This document shows, piece after piece, positions 10,025-18,091 of a stretch of DNA of 34,890 nucleotides. Below the pieces are notes generated by a model. The model had not been told where the DNA came from. It worked only from the letters and a program-made list of their open reading frames with translations, and made no database searches. Numbering within the stretch: position 1 is the first letter of the stretch; every line of letters begins with the position of its first letter. The stretch is from Paenibacillaceae bacterium (GTDB taxonomy: Bacteria > Bacillota > Bacilli > Paenibacillales > NBRC-103111), in NCBI GenBank assembly GCA_029256065.1, contig JAQSYT010000009.1:1-34890 (forward strand). The letters are read 5' to 3'. Made by a program: the position numbers and the translations under genes.

Positions 10025-10074
10025 ATATCATAATATTGATATAATCATTATGACATTTTTAATTCATATGTCAA
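10025..10074 (-). promoter_or_regulatory. Candidate sigma-A-type promoter plus operator upstream of the NUDIX/ADP-ribosylglycohydrolase pair
   Basis: Minus strand TTGACA (10069-10074), 16 bp, CATAAT (10047-10052); inverted repeat ATATCA-N6-TGATAT at 10025-10042. Confidence 0.5.
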
Positions 10075-10091
10075 CCCCTTCCATCCACTAT

Positions 10092-10128
10092 AAAAAAACC
10101 GCTCCCCTGCCAGTGCAGGAAAGCGGTG
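10092..10128 (-). terminator. Rho-independent terminator downstream of the secreted-protein gene
   Basis: Minus strand ACCGCTTTCCTG...CAGGGGAGCGGTTTTTTT. Confidence 0.75.
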
Positions 10129-10151
10129 CCGTAAGAAGAACTCATTTACTT

Positions 10152-10820
10152 TTACTTTTCTGCCAAAAAGCTCTGGTACGCTGTCAGCAGCTGTTGAAGT
10201 GCGGCACGGATTTCATCTTTCCCTCCGGCCTCCAGTGCTTTTGCCACAGCAGTCTGTGCCTTCACAATCCCTTCGTCCAAGGGAACCACCCTCATCACGG
10301 GCGGAACGGAGAAGGGCTCCACGCCTTCCAATGCGGCATCCTCCAGCACCACAGCCTGCCGGATTTCCACGGATACATGCTTCGGGGAAGCTTCATCCGG
10401 AGCCGCTTCCGCTTCGGCATCAAGTCTCACCGCCGGCATGGCCTGGATCGCAATTTCCACCGGGAGTGTCACATTTCCCTCCGCTTCCCCTTCAGCCGTC
10501 TCGTTAAGGTGCACCCGGTAAACCTGGAGTTTTGCCGTTTCCTTGCACTGCTCCAATGTCCGGGTCCATTCCTCCACGGTTTCGGGCGCATAGGTTTTGG
10601 CCAGCTCCAGCGGATCAGGAATCGTAGCCAGAACGGTTTTGGTCACATTTGTCCCGTCATAAGCGGCTACCGCACGGGTCACGTGCACACTCCCGGCAGA
10701 CACACCGCCGGCTTCTCCCTTGCCAGGGAATGCATCAATCATTTCCCCGCCTGCCGGAGCGGCAGCGGATAACAGCGTGAGGGATAACAGGCTTTTGGCC
10801 AAAACAATGGGTAATGACAT
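10152..10820 (-). CDS. Predicted secreted protein of unknown function
   Basis: RBS AAGGAGCTG before ATG; N-terminus MSLPIVLAKSLLSLTLLSAAAPAGG resembles a signal peptide; no family recognised. Confidence 0.6.
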   Translation of the reverse strand: MSLPIVLAKSLLSLTLLSAAAPAGGEMIDAFPGKGEAGGVSAGSVHVTRAVAAYDGTNVTKTVLATIPDPLELAKTYAPETVEEWTRTLEQCKETAKLQVYRVHLNETAEGEAEGNVTLPVEIAIQAMPAVRLDAEAEAAPDEASPKHVSVEIRQAVVLEDAALEGVEPFSVPPVMRVVPLDEGIVKAQTAVAKALEAGGKDEIRAALQQLLTAYQSFLAEK

Positions 10821-10977
10821 GGTTGAAACAGCTCCTTCATCTGGTTTGTCTTGCATGTCCAGTGTACGGAAAGAGTGTGGCACCCCATTGGTGAATTTGT
10901 GGAAAAACAATGGCAGCCCGCCTGTCCGCCCTGCGGCTTGTTATAATGGAACCAACCTGCAAGAACGGAGCTGTGAC

Positions 10978-11727
10978 ATGAACCGTCCTTATTATATCGC
11001 TGTTGTGGATGACGATACTCATATCCGGGAGCTGGTGGAGGCGTGCTTGGTGAAGGAGCAATACCGGACAGCCGGACTGGCCTCGGCAGAGGAAGCCCTG
11101 GAGCTATGGAGGAAGGACCCGCCGGATCTGTGGGTACTGGATATCATGCTGCCGGGTATGGACGGCTACGCCTTTTGCCAGCTGATCCGCCGGGAGGCGG
11201 AGGTGCCCATTATCATGATCTCCGCGCGGGACCACGAGGTGGACAAGGTGCTGGGGCTGGAGCTGGGCAGTGACGATTACCTGACCAAACCCTTCAGCCT
11301 CCGGGAGCTAACCGCACGCATCAAACGGCTCCTGCACCGCTGGTACCGGACCCAGGAGAATAGTCCCGGCTTGCTGTCCGCGCCTGTACAGCCTGCCGCT
11401 TCCCGCCCGTTGACCTTTGGGTTCCTTTACCTACTGCCGGAGGAGCGCAGGGTTCTGTGGAATCAGCAGGAGGTGGAGCTGACTATGAAGGAATTTGAGC
11501 TGCTGCATGTGCTGGCGCTTCACCCCAACCGGGCCTTTACCCGGGAGGAGCTGCTTACGCTAGTGTGGGGCGGGGACTATTTCGGCAGTGACCGTGCCGT
11601 AGACCATCTGATCAAACGGGTGCGCAAAAAAATGCCGGAGCTGCCCATTGAGGCCGTTTGGGGCCACGGGTACAGATTCCGCATCAACGGGGAGGCTGGG
11701 CAGCTTGAAGCTGGTATATCAGATTAA
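10978..11727 (+). CDS. OmpR/PhoB-family response regulator
   Basis: MNRPYYIAVVDDDTHIRELVEACL..LDIMLPGMDG..YLTKPFSLREL receiver and C-terminal VWGGDYFGSDRAVDHLIKRVRKKM; TATAAT at 10942-10947. Confidence 0.92.
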   Translation: MNRPYYIAVVDDDTHIRELVEACLVKEQYRTAGLASAEEALELWRKDPPDLWVLDIMLPGMDGYAFCQLIRREAEVPIIMISARDHEVDKVLGLELGSDDYLTKPFSLRELTARIKRLLHRWYRTQENSPGLLSAPVQPAASRPLTFGFLYLLPEERRVLWNQQEVELTMKEFELLHVLALHPNRAFTREELLTLVWGGDYFGSDRAVDHLIKRVRKKMPELPIEAVWGHGYRFRINGEAGQLEAGISD

Positions 11728-13195
11728 TCTTGCGTTTGCCATATCGCTGATTCTGGTGCTGTCGGTTACCGGAGCGGTAATTCATGTTGTGCTTATGGAT
11801 CATTTTATCGGGGCGCAAAAGGAGGATCTCAAAACCATGGGCGCCGCCATGACCGCCAGGCTGGGAGTGGCTGCTGTATCTGGAGTTCCAGACGCGGCTT
11901 CTCAAGCCCCGCCCCTTCCTGCGCAAAGCCAGGGGGAGTCTGCAGTGACCACTCTTTCCCCCGCAGATGAGGATGGGAGCCTCCGGATTTCCGTCTCCTC
12001 CTTTGCGGTTGCCGGTAATTTTAGCCCGACAGGCATTCCCATGAGCATGAGCATCCCTTATTCCGAGGTAAAAGCCATTCTGACCGATAAGGACGGCAAT
12101 GTGGTGACTGCCAGCCTATGGGAGGAGTCCGTTGCACCATTGGCTCCTGCAGTGGCTGCTTCTTCTTCCACCTTGGTCCCTTCTGTGAATCTGGAGAAAA
12201 TCTGGAACGGCACCGATACCGCCTATGTCTCCCGGGTAGAGGCCCTCCCCACCGGTACACTTACCCTGCTGACACCAGTGAGCCGGATCAAGGTCATCGA
12301 GCAGGAGCTGCTGCGCAGACTTCTGATCATTTTCGCAGCCGGGGGAGTGGTAATGGCGGCACTTAGCCTGCTTTTTACAAGAAAGCTGATCCGCCCTCTG
12401 ATGCTGCTGAAGGATGAATTGGAGAAGGTGAAGGAACGACGCTTCGCCCAGGTCCGGCTGGTCCGCGGCGGCGGGGAGATTGGGGCTGTTGCCCAAGCTG
12501 TTTACGAAATGGCAGGAGAGCTGAACCGGTTTATCCGGGTGCAAAAGGAATTTTTCCAGAATGCCTCCCATGAGCTGAAAACACCTCTAATGTCCATTTC
12601 GGGCTATGCGGAGGGAATCCGGGACGGGCTTTTTGAAGGAAAGCAGGTGGAGCGGGGTTTGGACATCATTGTCAACGAATGCGTTCGGGTGAAAAAGCTG
12701 GTGATGGAGATGACACTCCTGGCCAAGCTGGACAGCGCCGAGGATCTGTTCCGGGTAATGCCCGTGCCGTTGGTGGAGCTGGTCCGGGAGACCGTAGAAC
12801 GGATTAATCCCATGCTGGCCGCCAAAGGGTTATCTGTACGGGTGGTGCTGCCCGATGAGGGTGCACCCATTATCCGGGCCGACCGGGATAAGCTGCTCCA
12901 GGCGCTTCTGAATGTGGCTAGCAACGGAGTGCGCTATGCACGGACGGGTATTGTGATAAGGGTAGCCGTTGTGCAGGGAGAGGCTAGTCTGTCTGTGAGC
13001 GATGACGGCTGCGGGTTTCCGGAGGAGCTGTTGCCCATGCTGTTTCACCGCTTCGTGAAGGGCAAGGACGGGGAGTCCGGGCTGGGGCTGGCTATCTCCC
13101 GGGCGATTGTCGAGGGCTGCGGGGGTGCCATCACAGCAGGCAACCGCCCGGAAGGGGGCGCCGTGATTTCTATGACGCTGCCTGCCGCCGCGTAG
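11705..13195 (+). CDS. Sensor histidine kinase
   Basis: Two TM segments, HAMP-like region, FFQNASHELKTPLMSISGYAEGI (H box), DGCGFPEEL and GESGLGLAISRAIVEGCGG; probable TTG start overlaps the response regulator end. Confidence 0.9.
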   Translation: MKLVYQINLAFAISLILVLSVTGAVIHVVLMDHFIGAQKEDLKTMGAAMTARLGVAAVSGVPDAASQAPPLPAQSQGESAVTTLSPADEDGSLRISVSSFAVAGNFSPTGIPMSMSIPYSEVKAILTDKDGNVVTASLWEESVAPLAPAVAASSSTLVPSVNLEKIWNGTDTAYVSRVEALPTGTLTLLTPVSRIKVIEQELLRRLLIIFAAGGVVMAALSLLFTRKLIRPLMLLKDELEKVKERRFAQVRLVRGGGEIGAVAQAVYEMAGELNRFIRVQKEFFQNASHELKTPLMSISGYAEGIRDGLFEGKQVERGLDIIVNECVRVKKLVMEMTLLAKLDSAEDLFRVMPVPLVELVRETVERINPMLAAKGLSVRVVLPDEGAPIIRADRDKLLQALLNVASNGVRYARTGIVIRVAVVQGEASLSVSDDGCGFPEELLPMLFHRFVKGKDGESGLGLAISRAIVEGCGGAITAGNRPEGGAVISMTLPAAA

Positions 13196-13215
13196 CTGTT
13201 TATAACAACATGCAA

Positions 13216-13254
13216 AAAGCCATCCATGCCGCCGTTATGCGGGGCACCGATGGC
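13216..13254 (-). terminator. Terminator-like hairpin (minus strand)
   Basis: Minus strand GCCATCGGTGCC...GGCATGGATGGCTTTTTGC. Confidence 0.5.
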
Positions 13255-13297
13255 CGATGAAGCTTCCATAACACATCCAGCTTACGCCTTGCGGCAA

Positions 13298-13462
13298 CTA
13301 GAACATGGGAAACACATACCGCACCAGGAAATAGAGCACCCCGAAGAAAATAATCAGATACGCCGCGTACTTGATAAAGGTGGACATGACTTCGCTGCTG
13401 TCCGTCTTTTTTTCAATGCGCGTTTCTTTGATTTCGCGGTCGTTTACGGGCTCCATGGCCAT
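13298..13462 (-). CDS. Small single-TM membrane protein, 54 aa
   Basis: GAGGAGG RBS; MAMEPVNDREIKETRIEKKTDSSEVMSTFIKYAAYLIIFFGVLYFLVRYVFPMF; below the ORF-track size cutoff. Confidence 0.7.
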   Translation of the reverse strand: MAMEPVNDREIKETRIEKKTDSSEVMSTFIKYAAYLIIFFGVLYFLVRYVFPMF

Positions 13463-13535
13463 CCGCCTCCTCTTGTTGGGATAGGCGTTTTTACCCGCTG
13501 CAGGAAGAGGTCAAACAACGGCGGAGGATCCGGGC

Positions 13536-14411
13536 TTATTGGCCGATCCACTTCTTACGGTATTGGTAGGGGGTGGTCCCCATATGGATTTTGAACAGTC
13601 TGCAAAAATAAGAGCCGTTCATCAGCCCGATCTCCTCTGCAATCAAAGAGACAGGCTTGTGGGTAGTGGTCAGCAGTTGGACTGCCTGATGGATCCTGCG
13701 GGTCGCTATATAATCGGAGATGGTAATCCCGGTGGCAGCCTTAAACAAATGGGCGATATGGTACGGGGACAAATGGAGCGCCTGGGCCATTTCCTCCAGA
13801 CTGTACGGCACCGTATAGTTGGCCTCGATCCAGCTTAAGATATGCTCCACCTGATGATTCTTCCGGCGGCTCTCCATATCGGTGTCCAACAGCTCCTGCT
13901 TGTCCCATAATTGCTTCAGCTTGCGGAACAGGATCACCAGAAATAAGGAGGCTTCCTCATTCCGGTCCTTCTCGGGAAGAGACGGCAGCCGCTGCTGCAT
14001 GTCAACAAACAATTGCTCCAAATCATCCCCGCCATCCACCCCGTAAATACACGGAAAGGGCAGCTTCCCCAGATGGATAAACTGAAAAAAGCTGTGCAGC
14101 ACCGGCCACTTCTGAAAATGGCTCTCGAACATGGTCGGCTCAAAAATGACCACCGACCGTTCGAAGGATTGGTTATCCGCATAATCCAAACTCAGATGGT
14201 GAAGCTGGCAGGGCTGGAACATGCAGAGCATTCCCGGCTTGATGGGATAGCTGTTGTTATTGACAATCATGGTGCCCTTACCCTGATGAATCCACAAAAA
14301 CTCCATGCCCAGATGGGAGTGGAAGGTTTCCTTATGCTCATAGTTAACGCTTTTCCGCTTATAGGCAAGCTGCAATGGTTCCTCACTGTAGTGGCCCACT
14401 ACATATGGCAT
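13536..14411 (-). CDS. AraC-family transcriptional regulator (cupin + two HTH)
   Basis: N-terminal HSHLGMEFLWIHQGKGTM cupin; C-terminal YSLEEMAQALHLSPYHIAHLFKAATGITISDYIATRRIHQAVQLL...YFCRLFKIHMGTTPYQYRK; GGAGG RBS. Confidence 0.93.
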   Translation of the reverse strand: MPYVVGHYSEEPLQLAYKRKSVNYEHKETFHSHLGMEFLWIHQGKGTMIVNNNSYPIKPGMLCMFQPCQLHHLSLDYADNQSFERSVVIFEPTMFESHFQKWPVLHSFFQFIHLGKLPFPCIYGVDGGDDLEQLFVDMQQRLPSLPEKDRNEEASLFLVILFRKLKQLWDKQELLDTDMESRRKNHQVEHILSWIEANYTVPYSLEEMAQALHLSPYHIAHLFKAATGITISDYIATRRIHQAVQLLTTTHKPVSLIAEEIGLMNGSYFCRLFKIHMGTTPYQYRKKWIGQ

Positions 14412-14707
14412 TGGTTTATCCTCCATCGGGCTTCATCCTGAGCGCTGGTGGAACACACTCCGCTTCGCAAGCATATGACGATGGCTCCGGCTATCTCTAC
14501 TATATCACAGACAGCCTGAACAACCGCAATCTGGTGTTATTTTTTCCGCCATTCCGCATCACAATTGGGGTTTGGTATCCGCTATCATTTAGGATAGAGA
14601 GGAGCTTGTAATTTTCCTTTTACGTATCTGCAAAAAGAAGATTGAGTTACCCCGGTTTTTCAGCGGGAGCAGCTGCAAATACATGTTACGAGAGCGGGAG
14701 GCGCTTC

Positions 14708-15787
14708 ATGATGCAAAAGAGTGACGGAATGAATTACGCACCTAAAGGAAAACCCAATCCGGTGGTCAAGCCGGGAGAGTTTGTAATCGCAGCGGTTTCG
14801 TTGGATCACGGCCATATCTATGGAATGGTCAACGGTTTGCTGGAAGCGGGCGCTACACTGAAATGGGTGTATGACCGTGAACCGTCTAAGGCGGCGGCCT
14901 TCGCCAAGACCTATCCCCAGGTGCGTATCGCCTCCACGGAGGAGGAGGTTCTGGCCGACCCTGAAGTGCAGCTGGTTGCAGGCGCCGCCATTACGTCGGA
15001 ACGCGGCCCCCTTGGCTTGCGGGCTATGGATGCGGGCAAGGACTATTTTACGGACAAGGCCCCCTTCACCACGCTGGAACAGCTGGAGGCTGCCCGGGCC
15101 AAGGTTCGGGAAACCGGCCGGAAATATATGGTGTACTACAGCGAACGCCTTCACGTGGAATCGGCGGTTTATGCCGGACAGCTCATCGAGCAGGGCGCCA
15201 TCGGGCGTGTGGTCCAGGTGACCGGCTTCGGTCCGCACCGGCTCAATGCCCCCTCCCGGCCGGATTGGTTCTTCAAGAAGGAGCAATATGGCGGCATTCT
15301 CTGCGATATTGGCAGCCATCAGGTAGAGCAGTTCCTCTTCTATGCAGGCTGCAAAAGCGCCCAGGTGCTGCACAGCAAGGTGGCCAATTATAGTGCAAAG
15401 GATTATCCCGAGCTGGAAGACTTCGGCGATGCCACTCTGCTGGGCGATAATGGGGCAACCCAATATTTCCGGGTGGACTGGCTCACCCCTGCCGGCTTAG
15501 GCACCTGGGGAGACGGCCGTACTCTCATTCTGGGCACAGAGGGCTACATTGAGCTTCGCAAATATATCGACATCGCCCGTGACAAATCCAGCAACCATGT
15601 GTATCTGGTTAACGGGCAGGGAGAGTATCATTTCCATGTGGACGGCCAAGTGGGCTACCCGTTCTTCGGCGAGCTGATCCTGGACTGCCTGCACCGCACG
15701 GAAAAAGCCATGACCCAGGAGCATGCCTTTATGGCCGCGGAATTGTGCCTGAAGGCGCAGCTGCAGGCTGTGCGCATCGAGGGGTAA
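14708..15787 (+). CDS. Gfo/Idh/MocA-family oxidoreductase
   Basis: N-terminal Rossmann-like AAVSLDHGHIYGMVNGLLEAGATLKWVYDREPSKAAAFAKTYP; DKAPFTTLEQLEAA; GGILCDIGSHQVEQFLFYAG. Confidence 0.88.
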   Translation: MMQKSDGMNYAPKGKPNPVVKPGEFVIAAVSLDHGHIYGMVNGLLEAGATLKWVYDREPSKAAAFAKTYPQVRIASTEEEVLADPEVQLVAGAAITSERGPLGLRAMDAGKDYFTDKAPFTTLEQLEAARAKVRETGRKYMVYYSERLHVESAVYAGQLIEQGAIGRVVQVTGFGPHRLNAPSRPDWFFKKEQYGGILCDIGSHQVEQFLFYAGCKSAQVLHSKVANYSAKDYPELEDFGDATLLGDNGATQYFRVDWLTPAGLGTWGDGRTLILGTEGYIELRKYIDIARDKSSNHVYLVNGQGEYHFHVDGQVGYPFFGELILDCLHRTEKAMTQEHAFMAAELCLKAQLQAVRIEG

Positions 15788-15795
15788 TATGTATG

Positions 15796-15832
15796 AAGCC
15801 GCATGATGGTGGTCATGCGGCTTTTTGCTTTT
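15796..15832 (+). terminator. Rho-independent terminator after the oxidoreductase gene
   Basis: GCCGCATGA-TGGTGG-TCATGCGGC then TTTTTGCTTTTTT. Confidence 0.8.
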
Positions 15833-15854
15833 TTCGCTGAGGTGAGGGCTTGGC

Positions 15855-16655
15855 TTATTCCGCCTGCAGCCCGGACGCAGCCCGCAGTTCATTGGCCAGA
15901 TGATGCTGCCAATCCCGCAGCCCCTTCCACGCCTCCGCATCTGCGGCGCGGCCCTCCCGCTCTGCTTGAGCCCGTTCAGCCTCACACTCGGCCCAATATT
16001 TTTTTAGAAAGCTGTCGATGATGTTGGCCGCCACTTCCTTGTCCAGCTGCGGCGCCGCCGGTTTTATTGCCATGCCCACTCGCCACCCTCCCGCATCCCC
16101 GTTGGACTCGCAGCGGTCAATGCCGATGCCGTTTACGGAGATGTCATTTTCATATTGGTAGATGCTGTTTTGCGGAAATACCTGCCCGCGGCTCCAGGCA
16201 TAGGTTTGCATCAGCTTTTGTGTTATGCCACGTTCATACATTCCTTTGCAGACGGCATAAGAGCCGTAGATACCCAGCTCATACCCTTCTATCTCCGCAT
16301 CAAAAGCTCTCATATATGCTTCAATGCGGTCATAGTCCATTGGCTGCGCATCGTAATCCACGGCGGTGTAGATGGCACTGCCCTCTGGCTGCCCAACTTG
16401 CTTGGCATGTGCAAGCGCTTGTCTGCCATCAGTTTGTCCCGCGGCAGCACCTTCCCTGGAACGGTTCGCAGTGCGTTCATACAGAGAGACAATGTATAAG
16501 CCCGCCTCGGAAATTTCCCTGGTCTCGGTAGCCGAAAGCGCCTTCCAGCTGGTAGGGTTATCCAAATACCTCCCCGCAAAAACGAAGCCCTGGGCAGCAA
16601 ACAGCCGGGCTTTATCTGCCGTTATCCGAGTGGCGGTATCAAAGCCTTTTGCCAT
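15855..16655 (-). CDS. Phage-type endolysin, DUF1906 glycoside-hydrolase-like domain
   Basis: MAKGFDTATRITADKARLFAAQGFVFAGRYL...IYTAVDYDAQPMDYDRIEAYMRAFDAEIEGYELGIYGSY; in a lysis cassette. Confidence 0.85.
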   Translation of the reverse strand: MAKGFDTATRITADKARLFAAQGFVFAGRYLDNPTSWKALSATETREISEAGLYIVSLYERTANRSREGAAAGQTDGRQALAHAKQVGQPEGSAIYTAVDYDAQPMDYDRIEAYMRAFDAEIEGYELGIYGSYAVCKGMYERGITQKLMQTYAWSRGQVFPQNSIYQYENDISVNGIGIDRCESNGDAGGWRVGMAIKPAAPQLDKEVAANIIDSFLKKYWAECEAERAQAEREGRAADAEAWKGLRDWQHHLANELRAASGLQAE

Positions 16656-16656
16656 C

Positions 16657-17019
16657 TTAAGCGGCCCCCCGGTTCTTCACGTCAAGCTCCTGCCACGCTT
16701 TCTGCACAGCGGCTGTCACGTCTTCTGCGGACAGGCCGATCTTGTCCAGACGCAGCCGGTCCAGCACATACCTCACCGCCTCATTAAGCTTATGGTGGCC
16801 GTCTTCTGTGGCATATTGATGCTCCACCCATGCGTAGGCTTCACCCGCCAGCTTATGCAGAAGCTCCCGCTGGGCGGCGCTTGTCCGGGCGTTCAGCCAA
16901 GCCTCCACCTTGGTGCGGAGCCGGGCGATCAGGGCCAGGATGAGCATAGCCAAGAGGCCGATAATGGCGGTTGCGATGGTTTCCAAATAAGGCTGGGCAA
17001 TTTCGATAATGGTGTTCAT
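16657..17019 (-). CDS. Phage holin, LL-H type
   Basis: One N-terminal TM then KVEAWLNARTSAAQRELLHKLAGEAYAWVEHQY...KLNEAVRYVLDRL; next to the endolysin. Confidence 0.8.
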   Translation of the reverse strand: MNTIIEIAQPYLETIATAIIGLLAMLILALIARLRTKVEAWLNARTSAAQRELLHKLAGEAYAWVEHQYATEDGHHKLNEAVRYVLDRLRLDKIGLSAEDVTAAVQKAWQELDVKNRGAA

Positions 17020-17049
17020 TGTGGTGTATCCTCCTTGGGGCGGCTGGGA

Positions 17050-17358
17050 TTAGCCGCCCATCAGTTTAATTAGTAAGGTGGCGCTGGCAATACCGGTGCC
17101 CACCATGGTGACCGTTAGTCCGATGAGCCAGCGCTGGGCGGCCTGCATATCATTCAGGCGGTGGTGAGCAGAACGTGAGGCGTTGGAGGTGTCCGTCACC
17201 AGCTTCTCCAGCACCTCCAGCCGCCGGGAATGATCCGTCAGCTCCCGCATCAGCGTCACTACCTCCCGCAGCTGCAGCCGCACCTCGGTCATCTCCTTGA
17301 CCGTTTCTTTCAAATCCTCGCATGGCGCTGAAGCCACGGGGCAGTCCTTCTGTGTCAT
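17050..17358 (-). CDS. xhlA: Haemolysin XhlA-like protein
   Basis: MTQKDCPVASAPCEDLKETVKEM...LEKLVTDTSNASRSAHHRLNDMQAAQRWLIGLTVTMVGTGIASATLLIKLMGG: coiled coil plus C-terminal TM; strong GGGAGGGGG RBS. Confidence 0.72.
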   Translation of the reverse strand: MTQKDCPVASAPCEDLKETVKEMTEVRLQLREVVTLMRELTDHSRRLEVLEKLVTDTSNASRSAHHRLNDMQAAQRWLIGLTVTMVGTGIASATLLIKLMGG

Positions 17359-17378
17359 TAGTACCCCCTCCCTTCGGG

Positions 17379-17410
17379 GAAAAAAATGGCCCCTGGGTAT
17401 CCAGGGGCAT
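17379..17410 (-). terminator. Rho-independent terminator between fibre and lysis modules
   Basis: Perfect 8-bp stem GCCCCTGG-ATAC-CCAGGGGC, then CA and seven T on the minus strand. Confidence 0.75.
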
Positions 17411-17437
17411 AAAAAATACGCCTTGTGGGCGCTCACT

Positions 17438-17539
17438 TTACTCGGTATCCGGAATGGGATTGCCGCTATTTTTATCAGATCCAACACCAACAGAAAAGCT
17501 AAAACTCTTCTTCTTTGCTGAAACTTCATTAATCTTCAT
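17438..17539 (-). CDS. Candidate 33-aa small ORF
   Basis: MKINEVSAKKKSFSFSVGVGSDKNSGNPIPDTE; no strong RBS seen. Confidence 0.3.
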   Translation of the reverse strand: MKINEVSAKKKSFSFSVGVGSDKNSGNPIPDTE

Positions 17540-17610
17540 AAGTCAGGGCAGGGGATTTGATAGCCATAGTATCGACTTTCCATAGTTTAATGGAAGCGCG
17601 GAGAAGCAGA

Positions 17611-17724
17611 TTAGCTAGCCAGTAACGCATTAAGCAGCGCCTCCACCTCATTCCGGTGCCTGGTCGGCACATCGTCCAATTTTTTGACGCCTTTGCGAAT
17701 CAGGTCAGCGTATATTTTTGCCAT
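17611..17724 (-). CDS. xkdX: XkdX-family small protein, copy 2
   Basis: MAKIYADLIRKGVKKLDDVPTRHRNEVEALLNALLAS; paralogue of the ORF at 20121. Confidence 0.75.
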   Translation of the reverse strand: MAKIYADLIRKGVKKLDDVPTRHRNEVEALLNALLAS

Positions 17725-18080
17725 TAACTATCACCTCCCATAATGACCAGCAGTTGCTCGTATACCTCGGTAAGGGCTACCTGCAGGCTGGTAATCTCTT
17801 TTTTGTCTGCGAGATTGGATTCGCAGGACTCCACAAGAGCAATCTGCGTATCAGTAAGTTGCTGCTCTAGGATGGTTATGCGCTCCTCGGCTGACGGACC
17901 AGGCTCCGGCAATGGTTCCTGATCCGGGCGTGTCCACCCTCCATCCATGTAGATGTCGCCGGGCTGTATTTCCTCGTTATCCCCCAGCGGGAACATGTGG
18001 TCGGATTCGATTTCCCCGGCCAGAAGGGATACGCTAATGCATCTTCCCGTGTCCAAATCGATTTGTGCATATCTTGGCAT
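17724..18080 (-). CDS. XkdW-like protein / possible fibre-associated chaperone, copy 2
   Basis: MPRYAQIDLDTGR start; C-terminal EERITILEQQLTDTQIALVESCESNLADKKEITSLQVALTEVYEQLLVIMGGDS matches copy 1. Confidence 0.7.
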   Translation of the reverse strand: MPRYAQIDLDTGRCISVSLLAGEIESDHMFPLGDNEEIQPGDIYMDGGWTRPDQEPLPEPGPSAEERITILEQQLTDTQIALVESCESNLADKKEITSLQVALTEVYEQLLVIMGGDS

Positions 18081-18091
18081 GTTAGCCCTCC

